64,000 nucleotides of DNA, taken from positions 1,125,444 through 1,189,443 of the forward strand of contig NC_020812.1 in assembly GCF_000348745.1 (NCBI RefSeq). Reading direction: 5' to 3'. This stretch comes from Micavibrio aeruginosavorus EPB (GTDB lineage Bacteria > Pseudomonadota > Alphaproteobacteria > Micavibrionales > Micavibrionaceae). The notes beneath the pieces were generated by a model. That model saw only the letters and a list, made by a program, of their open reading frames with translations, was not told where the DNA came from and did not search any database. Shown here in pieces: positions 53,301 to 63,240 of the stretch (positions are counted from its first letter, which is position 1; each line of letters opens with the position of its first letter). The translations under genes and the position numbers were made by a program.

Positions 53301-53787
53301 GTTCCGCCGGTTTTGCCGTGATCATCTGGGTCATCTTGCCCTGAGAGATCAGGAACGGGGATGACGCACCGGACATCATGTCCGCATACAGCAATTGCAC
53401 GTCGCGCGCACGCACCGGCTTGCCGTTGATTTTATAGCTGGACCCATGGTCGCGCTCGATACGACGCACGACCTCGATCTCGTCACATTCCGCGTATTGC
53501 GGCGGGGCCGAACGATCGGAGTTGTCCAGAATAACGGTCACTTCAGCGAAAGAACGGCGCGGGCGGTTTGCGGTCCCGTTGAAAATCACGTCTTCCATGC
53601 TGCCGGACCCGCCGCGCATGCGTTTGGACGATGTTTCACCCATGGACCAGCGAATGGCTTCGACCAGGTTGGATTTACCGCACCCGTTCGGGCCAACAAC
53701 GCCGGTCAAACCCTGAACGATATCAACGTCGGTTTTCTCAACGAAGGATTTAAAGCCGTTCATACGGACGCGTTTAAAATGAACCAT
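50314..53787 (-). CDS. smc: Chromosome segregation ATPase Smc
   Basis: 1157 residues. Walker A GPNGCGKSN at 32-40; two long coiled-coil arms (about 170-500 and 660-1000), a flexible hinge near 510-640, C-terminal signature LLSGGEQTLTA and Walker B PSPICVLDEVDAPLDD. Forms a ring that compacts and aligns replicated chromosomes with ScpA/ScpB. Its upstream partner is a DsbA-like gene and its downstream neighbour atpI overlaps by 4 bp, so the F0 genes sit in the same transcript. Long opposite-strand frames are codon-bias artefacts. Confidence 0.96.
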   Translation of the reverse strand: MVHFKRVRMNGFKSFVEKTDVDIVQGLTGVVGPNGCGKSNLVEAIRWSMGETSSKRMRGGSGSMEDVIFNGTANRPRRSFAEVTVILDNSDRSAPPQYAECDEIEVVRRIERDHGSSYKINGKPVRARDVQLLYADMMSGASSPFLISQGKMTQMITAKPAERRVLLEEAAGITGLYARRHEAELRLRATDNNLKRVEDVLGGMDTRLNSLKKQARQASKYRTLATQIRQLEVMIATLDYRNAYSQLREIERVYGEAESLVAERLLVVTGLTETQNSQSQDLPDLRMKDAEFAASLQTQKLALQRLEDEEQRLSNEIRESKAQLDQAQLDHAHETTTLTENTTIIERLDAEEATLKADHENEGAKLQEKEAQKDARDAEVSRLEEKLQTLTEQFADVRARRQSLENQINADRNRLEQLRDRLARVETQLAEKQETLRAGDQATPLREALEILEKTAETLRAAMQSLESNLTESRSKLDTTRETFQQKQREKGKLDAEIATLTEIVEAYAEGNFKPVLEDISADEGFETALSKALGDALMASLDESAPVVWKIRNVTDLPALPAGMSALEPHIKAPAAVKLALSQIGVVESEDEGHAISQQLKPGQALVSRDGAYWRWDGLYMKATAADRHAIQLKQKNRLAELVVMVAPLEAELAAAKIAFEEVQAKVETLQTERRETQNTLQSTDQDIRIKRSELNRAIESQSALQAELAKLEEALSQARIDSEALEQRVAENASELDTFDEVAMAAQQEEIETLRAELVTARESMHDAIRELEQVRQEHARRASRLQAIEYERTSLQNRCARATERLAELSEREQTLTQKIESLQQRPGEIRDIKERLLSRIAEIESEKSVISDQLAAAESDLNDTNKALKSAENDLTEAKERRAHAQATVAARQQQIETIIQQIRDQFDMTPEELSTQAEIDPENPPVLEQMRHEREKAVRDRDMIGPVNLRADVEAEELETELGTMLKERDDLAQAIDELRSAINTLNKEARERLNTAFNQVNTYFQQMFTRLFGGGSAHLSLIEADDPLQAGLEIFAQPPGKVLQSLTLLSGGEQTLTATALIFAIFMTNPSPICVLDEVDAPLDDANVDRFCDVLTEFAAKGETRFILITHHRLTMARMDRLYGVTMAERGVSQLVSVDLNKQLDFLDEAA

Positions 53788-53835
53788 GGGCCTGTTCTTT
53801 CCGTTTTTACAAAAACTGTTTTGTTACGCTGCTGA

Positions 53836-54573
53836 TTATTTATTCAGCTCTTCAATCTTCTTGGCAAAGCTGTCGATGGCTTGCGCCCCGGTCATGCTGT
53901 CGGCCCCGTCATTGAAAATGAAGCTGGGGGTCGAGCTGACCTGATATTTTTCGGCTTTGGCTTGCATCGTATTGGCGATGTGTTCTTTCAATTTGTCATT
54001 GGCCAGGCAGGCATCAAACGACTCATCGCTCATCCCGGCCAGTTTGGCGCTCTGGCGCAGGACTTTTGTCGGGTCCTGGCTAAAGGCCCATTGTTCCTGG
54101 GTTTTGAACAGCAGGCTGAGGAATGTGAAATACCGTTCACCAGGCATGCAGCGGGCCACCATTGAAGCCTGCAAAGCGGGGGCGTTCAGCGGAAAATCGG
54201 TGAAGGTGAAATATACAATACCTGTGTCGATGAATTTTTCTTTCAGAGCCGCGAATGTATCATTGTGAAAATGTGCGCAATGGCTGCATGTCAGGGACGC
54301 AAACTCTTCCAGTTTCACGGGGGCATCGGGGTTACCCAGTGTGCGCTGAGCGAACGGGTCGCTGCTGACGGCGTATTCTTTCGTGTCAGCTTTTTCTTCC
54401 GTCGCGGCGGCGGCCGGAGCAACTTCCGTCAGGTCCGTGATGACATCTGTTTCAGCCGTGATGGATGTGTCGACATTGCTCATCTTGTTTTTGAACAATG
54501 CAAAGGACCCGCCAGCCAGAATAACGGCGGCCAAGATCAGAACAACGAACAGAGTTTTGTTATTGACGGTCAT
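53836..54573 (-). CDS. DsbA/Com1-like thioredoxin-fold protein
   Basis: 245 residues from ATG 54573 (MTVNNKTLFVVLILA). The longer frame reaches 54720 without SD support. An N-terminal membrane anchor or uncleaved signal (about 7-25) is followed by an Ala/Thr/Glu-rich linker and a DsbA-like domain with the active site TCSHC near residue 92, and cis-Pro in VSSTPSFIF. Periplasmic thiol oxidoreductase, probably of the Com1/ScsC type. It lies 48 bp upstream of smc, as in other alphaproteobacteria. Confidence 0.85.
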   Translation of the reverse strand: MTVNNKTLFVVLILAAVILAGGSFALFKNKMSNVDTSITAETDVITDLTEVAPAAAATEEKADTKEYAVSSDPFAQRTLGNPDAPVKLEEFASLTCSHCAHFHNDTFAALKEKFIDTGIVYFTFTDFPLNAPALQASMVARCMPGERYFTFLSLLFKTQEQWAFSQDPTKVLRQSAKLAGMSDESFDACLANDKLKEHIANTMQAKAEKYQVSSTPSFIFNDGADSMTGAQAIDSFAKKIEELNK

Positions 54574-54710
54574 TGTATGCGCCCCATAACGCGTGACAGC
54601 CCCGGGTGAGGGGTTTGCCATAAAAGTTGCCATCGATGTGTAAACAGGAATGCCGCTAAAATCAAGGTTTATGACCAATTTGTCAATGAATCCGCGCCTT
54701 TTGGATGTGT

Positions 54711-54719
54711 TTATCCACA
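54711..54719 (+). promoter_or_regulatory. Perfect DnaA box
   Basis: The nonamer ttatccaca matches the consensus exactly. It lies in the spacer upstream of the DsbA-like gene's possible long frame, between that gene and the terminator of the OmpA-domain gene. A single box may be chance or a regulatory titration site. Confidence 0.45.
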
Positions 54720-54759
54720 AAAGATGCCCGGTTTATCGGCCTGTGGTCCTGGCACAGTA

Positions 54760-54786
54760 AAAAACCCTGCGTGCGGCAGGGTTTTT
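54760..54786 (-). terminator. Terminator of the OmpA-domain gene
   Basis: Stem aaaaccctgc / gcagggtttt with a short loop; on the minus strand it is followed by ttttttac. It lies about 28 bp beyond the stop at 54814. Confidence 0.85.
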
Positions 54787-54813
54787 GAAATTTTTTCTTA
54801 TTATATCAATGTG

Positions 54814-57519
54814 TTAGTTTTTCTTCTGATCCACGATGACCATATCAACACGGTCGGTGTCCGGGGCATCCGGGTTGATACCCAGAGCACGGACATCCAT
54901 CCGGGATGGGTCAATGCCATTTTCCATCATCCAGGCCCGAACATTCAGGGCGCGGGACAGGGCGGTGCGGCGGGAACCGGATTGGCTGTTATCAACCGGG
55001 CTGGCAAAGGCCACGATTTGAACCCGCAGGTCAGAATTGCCCTTCATACGGCTCAACACGTCACCCATGCTTTCGGCCAGCACGTCGTCAGAAACGGTTC
55101 CCACCCCTTTGTCGTAGGACAGGCTGACGGGGGTGGCATTGCCGATGGTGTCAGTGGCAATGGTCGACAGGGACGTTTCTTCAACAACAGCGTCTTCGGC
55201 GCTATCGCCCTTGGCGGCGGGTTCAATGCTGTTCAGGTCAACCGTGGCCATCTGGTCTTCGGCGACGGGCTTGCGGCCGGGGCGTGGCGCATCCGGACGT
55301 TCCGCCAACGCTACGATGGTTTCTTCTGCGTGATCTGCCGATACGTCTGTGCGTTTTTGTTCCGGCTCGTCCATCATCGGTTCCGGGGCAACCGGGGCGG
55401 TCACAACCGGCGGGCGCGGTGGAATGTTCAGCGTGCGCGGTTTTTCCGCAGGCGCGGCTACCGGGGCTTCGGACGTAACAATCGCTTGTTCAGCGTGCGG
55501 CTCGTCAATGGTGGCATCGTTTTGGGCCATCTGCATGGCTTCGCGTTCTGCGGCCGCTTCTTTCTCACGCTCTTTCGGGCGGAAGATGAAACCGCGCTGT
55601 ACCACCGGCATTTGGTCATAGGCTGTGCCGTATGGACGAGCGGAATTATTCTTCATCATGGCCCCGGTACCCGCAGCCGTTTCAATGTTGTTCAAGGCAA
55701 CGGCGATATCTTCGGCAGACATGTCGACAACCTGACGGGCCAGGGGATCACTGCCCAGATCGGCCACGCTTAATGTTGGGGCCGGTATCGCGCCGCCGCT
55801 GTAGGATGCAGTTGCTTTGTAAGTGGGGGTGGCTTGTTCGAATTCTTCATCGCCTGTCGTTCGTGTGGCAACACGGTAAACTTCGCCCGCCTGATAGGTG
55901 CGGCGTGCGCGTTCCACAAATTCAATCGATGCGTTTTGGATGGCCGGTCGGCGTCCCGGGACGGGGGCGTCAATCGCGACCTTTTCAGCGACAGCTTCGT
56001 CTGTTTCGCCTGCGGCCGGGGCAATGGCGGCCATATCGGCGGCGCTATTATCCACGGGCTCTTCTTCGGCTTTTGCTGTAACGGTCAGCTTTTCCGCCGG
56101 GATCGGCGCGTTCTTTGCTATCTTTTGAACTTTGACGATGCGGGTTTTAATCGGCTCGGCTTTTGGTGCAACCGTTTCGGCCAGAATCTCTTCCGGTTGC
56201 GCTTCCGACTCTGGCGTTTTGCTCAGGATAATCGGTGCGGGTTTTGTTTCTTCCGGTTCAACAGCTTTCACGGCGACTGTTGCGACAACAGGGGCATCCG
56301 GTTTTTTCTCCGGTGCCGGTTCCTGCGCTGGTGCAGCGGCCACGGTGGCAACGGGCGATGCCGGAACCGGCGGGACGGACGGGTCCGTCGACTGAACTTT
56401 GGACAGCGTAATTGTATCCGACGCAATGCGGCCCGTTTGCATCAACACACGGTCAATGCCCGGTGAATCGGTTTTACCCTTCATGCTGATCGGGAATGAC
56501 GTCGTTGCGCCAACATCCGGTGCGCGCGGCGCATTGGCGGGCATGTTTTCGATTTGCGCGATAACTTTTTCCGCTTCCGGCGGCAGCGGTGGCGGCTCGG
56601 CCTTTACAATTTCCGGGGCGGCCTTTGGCTGGGTCTTTTGTGGTTTCGGCGCGATAATCGCGGTGTAGCCGTCGGGGTTGGTGCTGACGGTGCCTTGCTT
56701 TGGCGCGCTGGCCGCCACGACGACATCACGAATTTCAACCTGCGGCTTTTGCGCCAATTGCTGAGGCTGCGGCGCGGAAATGGGTTTTGATGGAACCGTT
56801 TTGACCGCCGGTTCACGCGGGGTCACAACCGTCGCGATTTCGCTTTTTGGCGCGGCTTTTGGTACTTCGATTTTCGGGGCCGCTGCCTGTGCCAGTGTTT
56901 TTGCGGGCGGCGTTGCGATCGTGGAGGTTGACGTGACCGCAACCGCCTCGGGTGCTGTCAGGAGGCCAGAAACGGCGGTGTTTTTCCCCGGATGTGTTTT
57001 AGAGGACACTTCAATTGTTGCGGGTGTATCCAAAACAGGCGCAACGGATTGCGGTTTGGCCTGAACTTTTTGAACGGGCACGGCGCGCGGTTCAACAACG
57101 GGAGTGTTCAACACGCCCAGATCAATTTCCACACCATCGGTCCGTGGCACCGGAATATTGGGCATAATGGTGCTTGGCGGCACGGCGGCAACGGGGCGAA
57201 CCTGTTGTTCTTTCACCGGGTTTTGTGCGACCGGTTGGGATGGTGCCGATAGAACCGCACCCACATTGCTGGGCACGGCAATGGCCGGGCCTGTCATTGA
57301 CGGGCCAGTCATTGAAGGGGCTGTGATCGGTGCTTCTGTCGGTTTGGTTTTTGCGGGGATCCCGGATGAACCTGACTGCATTTGTTCGAAGGCCTGCATC
57401 GTCAATTCATCGGCGGACAGCGTGCCCTCGGCGGCCATGACCTGCGAACCATACCCGACCGTGCCGAGGGCGATGGCTGTCCCCGTCATCAGTGTCAGTA
57501 TGGTGCGCGATAATGTCAT
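54814..57519 (-). CDS. Very long OmpA-domain envelope protein
   Basis: 901 residues. Signal peptide (about 1-29, cut after VMA), then about 740 residues of Ala/Pro/Val/Thr/Lys/Glu-rich low-complexity sequence with many KPAPE-like and KTVPSKPIS-type stretches, interrupted by a more ordered segment (about 535-620, RRTYQAGEVYRVATR). The last 120 residues form an OmpA/MotB peptidoglycan-binding-like domain (VQIVAFASPV, RRTALSRALNVRAWM, DRVDMVIVDQK). Likely periplasmic or outer-membrane-linked and anchored to the wall. Function unknown; a Pal-like role is only a guess. Confidence 0.78.
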   Translation of the reverse strand: MTLSRTILTLMTGTAIALGTVGYGSQVMAAEGTLSADELTMQAFEQMQSGSSGIPAKTKPTEAPITAPSMTGPSMTGPAIAVPSNVGAVLSAPSQPVAQNPVKEQQVRPVAAVPPSTIMPNIPVPRTDGVEIDLGVLNTPVVEPRAVPVQKVQAKPQSVAPVLDTPATIEVSSKTHPGKNTAVSGLLTAPEAVAVTSTSTIATPPAKTLAQAAAPKIEVPKAAPKSEIATVVTPREPAVKTVPSKPISAPQPQQLAQKPQVEIRDVVVAASAPKQGTVSTNPDGYTAIIAPKPQKTQPKAAPEIVKAEPPPLPPEAEKVIAQIENMPANAPRAPDVGATTSFPISMKGKTDSPGIDRVLMQTGRIASDTITLSKVQSTDPSVPPVPASPVATVAAAPAQEPAPEKKPDAPVVATVAVKAVEPEETKPAPIILSKTPESEAQPEEILAETVAPKAEPIKTRIVKVQKIAKNAPIPAEKLTVTAKAEEEPVDNSAADMAAIAPAAGETDEAVAEKVAIDAPVPGRRPAIQNASIEFVERARRTYQAGEVYRVATRTTGDEEFEQATPTYKATASYSGGAIPAPTLSVADLGSDPLARQVVDMSAEDIAVALNNIETAAGTGAMMKNNSARPYGTAYDQMPVVQRGFIFRPKEREKEAAAEREAMQMAQNDATIDEPHAEQAIVTSEAPVAAPAEKPRTLNIPPRPPVVTAPVAPEPMMDEPEQKRTDVSADHAEETIVALAERPDAPRPGRKPVAEDQMATVDLNSIEPAAKGDSAEDAVVEETSLSTIATDTIGNATPVSLSYDKGVGTVSDDVLAESMGDVLSRMKGNSDLRVQIVAFASPVDNSQSGSRRTALSRALNVRAWMMENGIDPSRMDVRALGINPDAPDTDRVDMVIVDQKKN

Positions 57520-57579
57520 AGCGGTAATCCCTGTAAAAAATTTATTCTTTTATGCAGTCTTTAGGCGCGGAATGCGGCG

Positions 57580-58383
57580 TTATTCGTTCGCCGCATTCGC
57601 CAGTATTTTGCGCAGTGTTTCAAACAGCGAGTCATTGGTGGCCAGAACATCGCCGTCATAAACCGGGCTGCCCTTGCCAGAGTTTTTAACGGTGCCAATA
57701 AACCCACCGGCTTCTTTAACAATCAACGCGCCCGCGGCCACGTCCCACGGTTTCAGATCCGCTTCCCAATAGCCTTCGAACCGTCCAGCGGCGACATAGG
57801 CCAAATCCAGCGCCGCCGCACCGTTACGGCGGAAACCCGCCGTTTGCGACAGAATAGCGTTCAACTGGCGCAGATAGGCCGGGCGATCACCACGGGTCAG
57901 GGCCGGGGCCCCGCCAGCAATAACCGACAGGGTCAGATCACGGCGGCCGGAAACGCGCAGGCGTTTATTCCGCATGAATGCACCGCCGCCTTTTTCCGCG
58001 CGGAACATTTCGTCCTTCACCGGGTCATAAATAATCCCGGCGACGATTTCGCCGCGCGTTTCCAAGCCGATTGAAATGGCCCAGTGCGGTAAACCGTGCA
58101 GGAAGTTGTTGGTGCCATCCAGCGGATCAATGATGAAACGGTTTTCACCATCACGGCCTTTGACCTCGCCGCCTTCTTCCATCAGGAAAGAGAAATCAGG
58201 GCGGGCCTTGGACAGTTCTTCGTAAATAATGGATTCAGCACGACGGTCGGCGGCGGATACGAAATCGGCCGGACCTTTCATCGACACTTGCAATTGTTCG
58301 ACTTCGCCAAAATCGCGAAGCAGGGAACGGGCCGCTTTTTCTGCAGCCCGGAGCATGACATTGACGTTTGGCGATAGGGCCAT
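57580..58383 (-). CDS. suhB: Inositol monophosphatase family protein (SuhB-like)
   Basis: 267 residues. Metal-binding motifs of the family: FLMEEGGEVKG (about 65-75, Glu), the IIDPLDGTNNFLHGLPHWAIS signature (about 84-104, split for reading; acidic DPLDGT) and LKPWDVAAGALIVKEAGG near 210-227. Hydrolyses inositol or sugar phosphates; in Escherichia coli SuhB also aids rRNA transcription. It lies 60 bp upstream of the OmpA-domain gene and may share its transcript. Confidence 0.9.
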   Translation of the reverse strand: MALSPNVNVMLRAAEKAARSLLRDFGEVEQLQVSMKGPADFVSAADRRAESIIYEELSKARPDFSFLMEEGGEVKGRDGENRFIIDPLDGTNNFLHGLPHWAISIGLETRGEIVAGIIYDPVKDEMFRAEKGGGAFMRNKRLRVSGRRDLTLSVIAGGAPALTRGDRPAYLRQLNAILSQTAGFRRNGAAALDLAYVAAGRFEGYWEADLKPWDVAAGALIVKEAGGFIGTVKNSGKGSPVYDGDVLATNDSLFETLRKILANAANE

Positions 58384-58483
58384 GGTTTTACTCTCTTTAT
58401 ATCTGTCTGGTAATGAGAACGAGGTTTGTCCCTGTTACGTTTTTTGTCTGCTCTCGTATTTCGATAAGGCGGATTCTTATACC

Positions 58484-58969
58484 CTAGGTTTGGCGGTCTT
58501 GTAAAATTGAAGTTCCAAGCCGGGCCAACCGTTCTTTTATGTCAGGATCCTCTACTTTTTCAAGGAGTTGATTGAGTTCCAGATGCTGGGTCGCCGACAA
58601 AGGTTTGCGCGGGCGCAGGGCGGCGGCGCGTTTCTTTCTATCCTGTTCGCTGACCACCAGGGGAACGAAGCGGATGGCCGCGACCATCTGTTCGCCGAAA
58701 ATCTGGTTAATTCGCTCTAAAATCAAGTCTTTACGGTAGTGGAGCAGGGTGGCGTCCGCCGATCCCGCAGCGATATCCAGTGACACTTCGGCATGTTTCT
58801 GGTTGGGGACTTTCCGGAATCTCAATTCCGCCGGATGGCAACGATCGGCCACATCCGCGCCGACAATGTCGGCCCAGTGCGTGACAAGGCGGCCCAGCAT
58901 GATATATTTCCGGCTGAAAATTTTGCCGGTCACCTTGGGGATCGCTTCTGAAAGCTGACGGAGACTCAT
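58484..58969 (-). CDS. DUF721 (DciA-like) domain protein
   Basis: 161 residues from ATG 58969 (MSLRQLSEAIPKV). DUF721 covers about 1-110 with LVTHWADIVGADVADRC and AELRFRKVPN; the C-terminal third is charged helix. Proteins of this domain include DciA, which loads the replicative helicase in bacteria lacking DnaC, so a replication role is possible. Conserved alphaproteobacterial neighbours are mutY, DsbA-like and smc. The start codon shares the palindrome CATG with the divergent mutY start; the SD is weak. Confidence 0.82.
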   Translation of the reverse strand: MSLRQLSEAIPKVTGKIFSRKYIMLGRLVTHWADIVGADVADRCHPAELRFRKVPNQKHAEVSLDIAAGSADATLLHYRKDLILERINQIFGEQMVAAIRFVPLVVSEQDRKKRAAALRPRKPLSATQHLELNQLLEKVEDPDIKERLARLGTSILQDRQT

Positions 58970-60104
58970 GCCATCGACTATGCCGATCCAACGCCCTTCG
59001 CACAAGAAAAAGGAGCGGGCGCAAACCGACCTTTTCCGGGCACAAATGCTGGCCTGGTACGATGCCCATGCGCGGGTTCTGCCGTGGCGGGTAAAGCCCG
59101 GTTTTACGGCAAATCCGTATCATGTCTGGCTGTCCGAAGTGATGTTACAGCAGACCACGGTTCAGGCGGTTATCCCCTATTTCGGAAAATTTGTGGATAA
59201 GTGGCTGACCGTTCATGATCTGGCAACGGCTCCGTCGGAGGAGGTCATGACCGCCTGGGCCGGGCTTGGCTACTATGCCCGCGCCAGAAATTTGCATAAA
59301 TGCGCTCAGGTTGTTTCACGTGAAAACAAAGGGAAATTTCCTAATTCATTGGAAGAATTGAAAAAACTTCCGGGTATTGGGGATTACACGGCGGCGGCCA
59401 TCGCCGCGATTGCCTTTGACCTGCCCGCAACGGTTATTGATGGGAATGTCGATCGCGTGATCAGCCGATACTTTGCTGTGACCGACCCATTGCCCGGTTC
59501 AAAACCGGAAATCCGGGCCCTGGCCGCCGGGTTGGCGGAGGGACGAACGGATCGTCCGGGGGATTTTGCCCAATCGATGATGGATCTGGGGGCCACAATC
59601 TGCATCCCCAAAACGCCCCGCTGTGATTTATGTCCGGTACGGGACGGTTGTGCGGGCCGCGCGCAGGGCATCGCCGCGGAATTGCCCGCCAAGGCGCCAA
59701 AGAAAGCCCAACCGCAACGCTGGGGGCTGATTTATTGGATTACCAATCAGGACGGTGATGCGGTCTTGCTCGAACGGCGTCCGGAAACCGGGATGCTGGG
59801 TGGGATGGTTGGCTTGCCAACCACGCAATGGCTGGATCGGCCGGTTATAAAAGGGCGGAAAAAGCCCGATATTACGGATTATGTCGCCGACCGCTACCCG
59901 GGGCTGGAGCGGATGCAGGATAATCCTGGGACCATTCGCCACACGTTTACCCATTTTGATCTGGATCTGGTCGGGGTTGCGTGTCGGGCTGAAAAGAATT
60001 TTTCCCTTGATGTTGGCCAATTCTGGCACCCCTTGGTTGATATCGCCGATATTGGGTTTCCAACCCTGTTTAAAAAGTTCGTAAATCTTTGTATTCTAAA
60101 ATAA
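58968..60104 (+). CDS. mutY: Adenine DNA glycosylase
   Basis: 378 residues. Removes adenine mispaired with 8-oxoguanine. Catalytic Glu in SEVMLQQTTVQAVIPYF, helix-hairpin-helix LKKLPGIGDYTAAAIAAIAF, the following Asp in VIDGNVDRVISR, and the [4Fe-4S] cluster CIPKTPRCDLCPVRDGC (C-x6-C-x2-C-x5-C). The C-terminal Nudix-like domain (about 240-370) recognises 8-oxoG. ATG 58968 follows cggag at 4 nt; the next in-frame ATG (58980) has no suitable SD. Confidence 0.94.
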   Translation: MPSTMPIQRPSHKKKERAQTDLFRAQMLAWYDAHARVLPWRVKPGFTANPYHVWLSEVMLQQTTVQAVIPYFGKFVDKWLTVHDLATAPSEEVMTAWAGLGYYARARNLHKCAQVVSRENKGKFPNSLEELKKLPGIGDYTAAAIAAIAFDLPATVIDGNVDRVISRYFAVTDPLPGSKPEIRALAAGLAEGRTDRPGDFAQSMMDLGATICIPKTPRCDLCPVRDGCAGRAQGIAAELPAKAPKKAQPQRWGLIYWITNQDGDAVLLERRPETGMLGGMVGLPTTQWLDRPVIKGRKKPDITDYVADRYPGLERMQDNPGTIRHTFTHFDLDLVGVACRAEKNFSLDVGQFWHPLVDIADIGFPTLFKKFVNLCILK

Positions 60105-60152
60105 TTCTGTCATCCTTGGCGGGGTGTGCAGGTTTTTAGAGGGGATTTTATA

Positions 60153-61127
60153 ATGTTTTTTCAAAACTCTGGTTTGGGTATGCAAACCTGTCTGCTCGCG
60201 ATACCGGCGTTGTTTATGATGGCAATGTCGTCCAACGGGGCCATCGCGCAAGATGCTGCGGTGCCAGCCGCTGAGGCTCCGGTCGTTGCGGTGGATCCGC
60301 TCATTGGGGATGACGGTAAGCTGAAGCCTGTTGTTGATGAATACGTCCCCATGACCATTGAAAATCTGTCCAAAATGTACTGGGCAGTGGCCTTGCCAAA
60401 TATTGATAGCGATGACGACGTGGATAACTATTTGCTGATCAATGAATGCGAGATGTATACCAAGTTTTACCACAATGATTTTGAATGGCAGGAAATTCGG
60501 CGCGTTACGCGCGATTACATACAGAAAAATATCGCTAAATTTCCTCAGACGTTCGAAGTCATAATGCCCATTTATTTGGATCGTTATGATATTGGGGCAG
60601 AAAGGTTCTTGATTGAGCCAGAGGCGCAGTTTGTGAACGTGTCACGATTGGATACACGTTACAACAACGTCAGTGAGGATATTTGCGGTGTTAAGTCTAC
60701 AATTGAAAATTATCCCAGAAACCTGGTTTTGAATTTCAATCTTCCATTCAATCTGAAGGATATTCCTGTAAAGCCTGAGGTGGCAGAATTCTATATGCAG
60801 GAATCTTTACGACAATACGAGGGATTGCCCAATAAATTAAAGATTATGACCTATGAGCGCGTTGCTTTTGTGCGTTTGAAGGTGACAATGTTGCAGTTTA
60901 AAGAGTTCACTAGGGTTGGTAATGGCCCCTTAAAAGGCGTCTTTTTTGCTCGTGTTGATGGCTACGATATATTTGCCGATCAGAATAAGCGCTTGTTGAT
61001 GTACTCAGAAAGCTTTTCGAACGGTAAAGGTACGCGTCGTCGTGCAAAACAGAGTGAGACTTCTGAGGGTGGCTTAATTCTGCCTTCTGAAGATAAAGGC
61101 TTACTTAAGCCTACCATCGTTGAATAA
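60153..61127 (+). CDS. Unknown exported protein (324 aa), AT-rich
   Basis: 324 residues from ATG 60153, preceded by agagggga. Signal peptide about 1-33 (cut after IAQ). The mature part has an early VPMTIENLSKMYWAVALPNID segment, two Cys (NECEMY, EDICGVKS) that could pair, and a Lys/Arg-rich tail; no enzyme motif or known domain is recognised. Codon use is clearly more AT-rich than in mutY or ccrM on either side, suggesting later acquisition. It abuts the convergent ccrM stop without any gap. Confidence 0.7.
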   Translation: MFFQNSGLGMQTCLLAIPALFMMAMSSNGAIAQDAAVPAAEAPVVAVDPLIGDDGKLKPVVDEYVPMTIENLSKMYWAVALPNIDSDDDVDNYLLINECEMYTKFYHNDFEWQEIRRVTRDYIQKNIAKFPQTFEVIMPIYLDRYDIGAERFLIEPEAQFVNVSRLDTRYNNVSEDICGVKSTIENYPRNLVLNFNLPFNLKDIPVKPEVAEFYMQESLRQYEGLPNKLKIMTYERVAFVRLKVTMLQFKEFTRVGNGPLKGVFFARVDGYDIFADQNKRLLMYSESFSNGKGTRRRAKQSETSEGGLILPSEDKGLLKPTIVE

Positions 61128-63127
<2,000 letters not shown>

Positions 63128-63240
63128 GGGTTAAGGTTTACGGTGGATTTCCGGGGGTGAACAGGGGCTGGGGCGAATTTTTCTTGCCCCTTGTGGATAG
63201 GGCTGGCATGGTCCATTTTTGTTTTCATAAGGTTAAATTG

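Noticed and set aside
59192-59200. tgtggataa, a DnaA box match inside mutY
   Set aside because: It encodes the conserved-looking FVDKW stretch of mutY, so coding constraint explains it.
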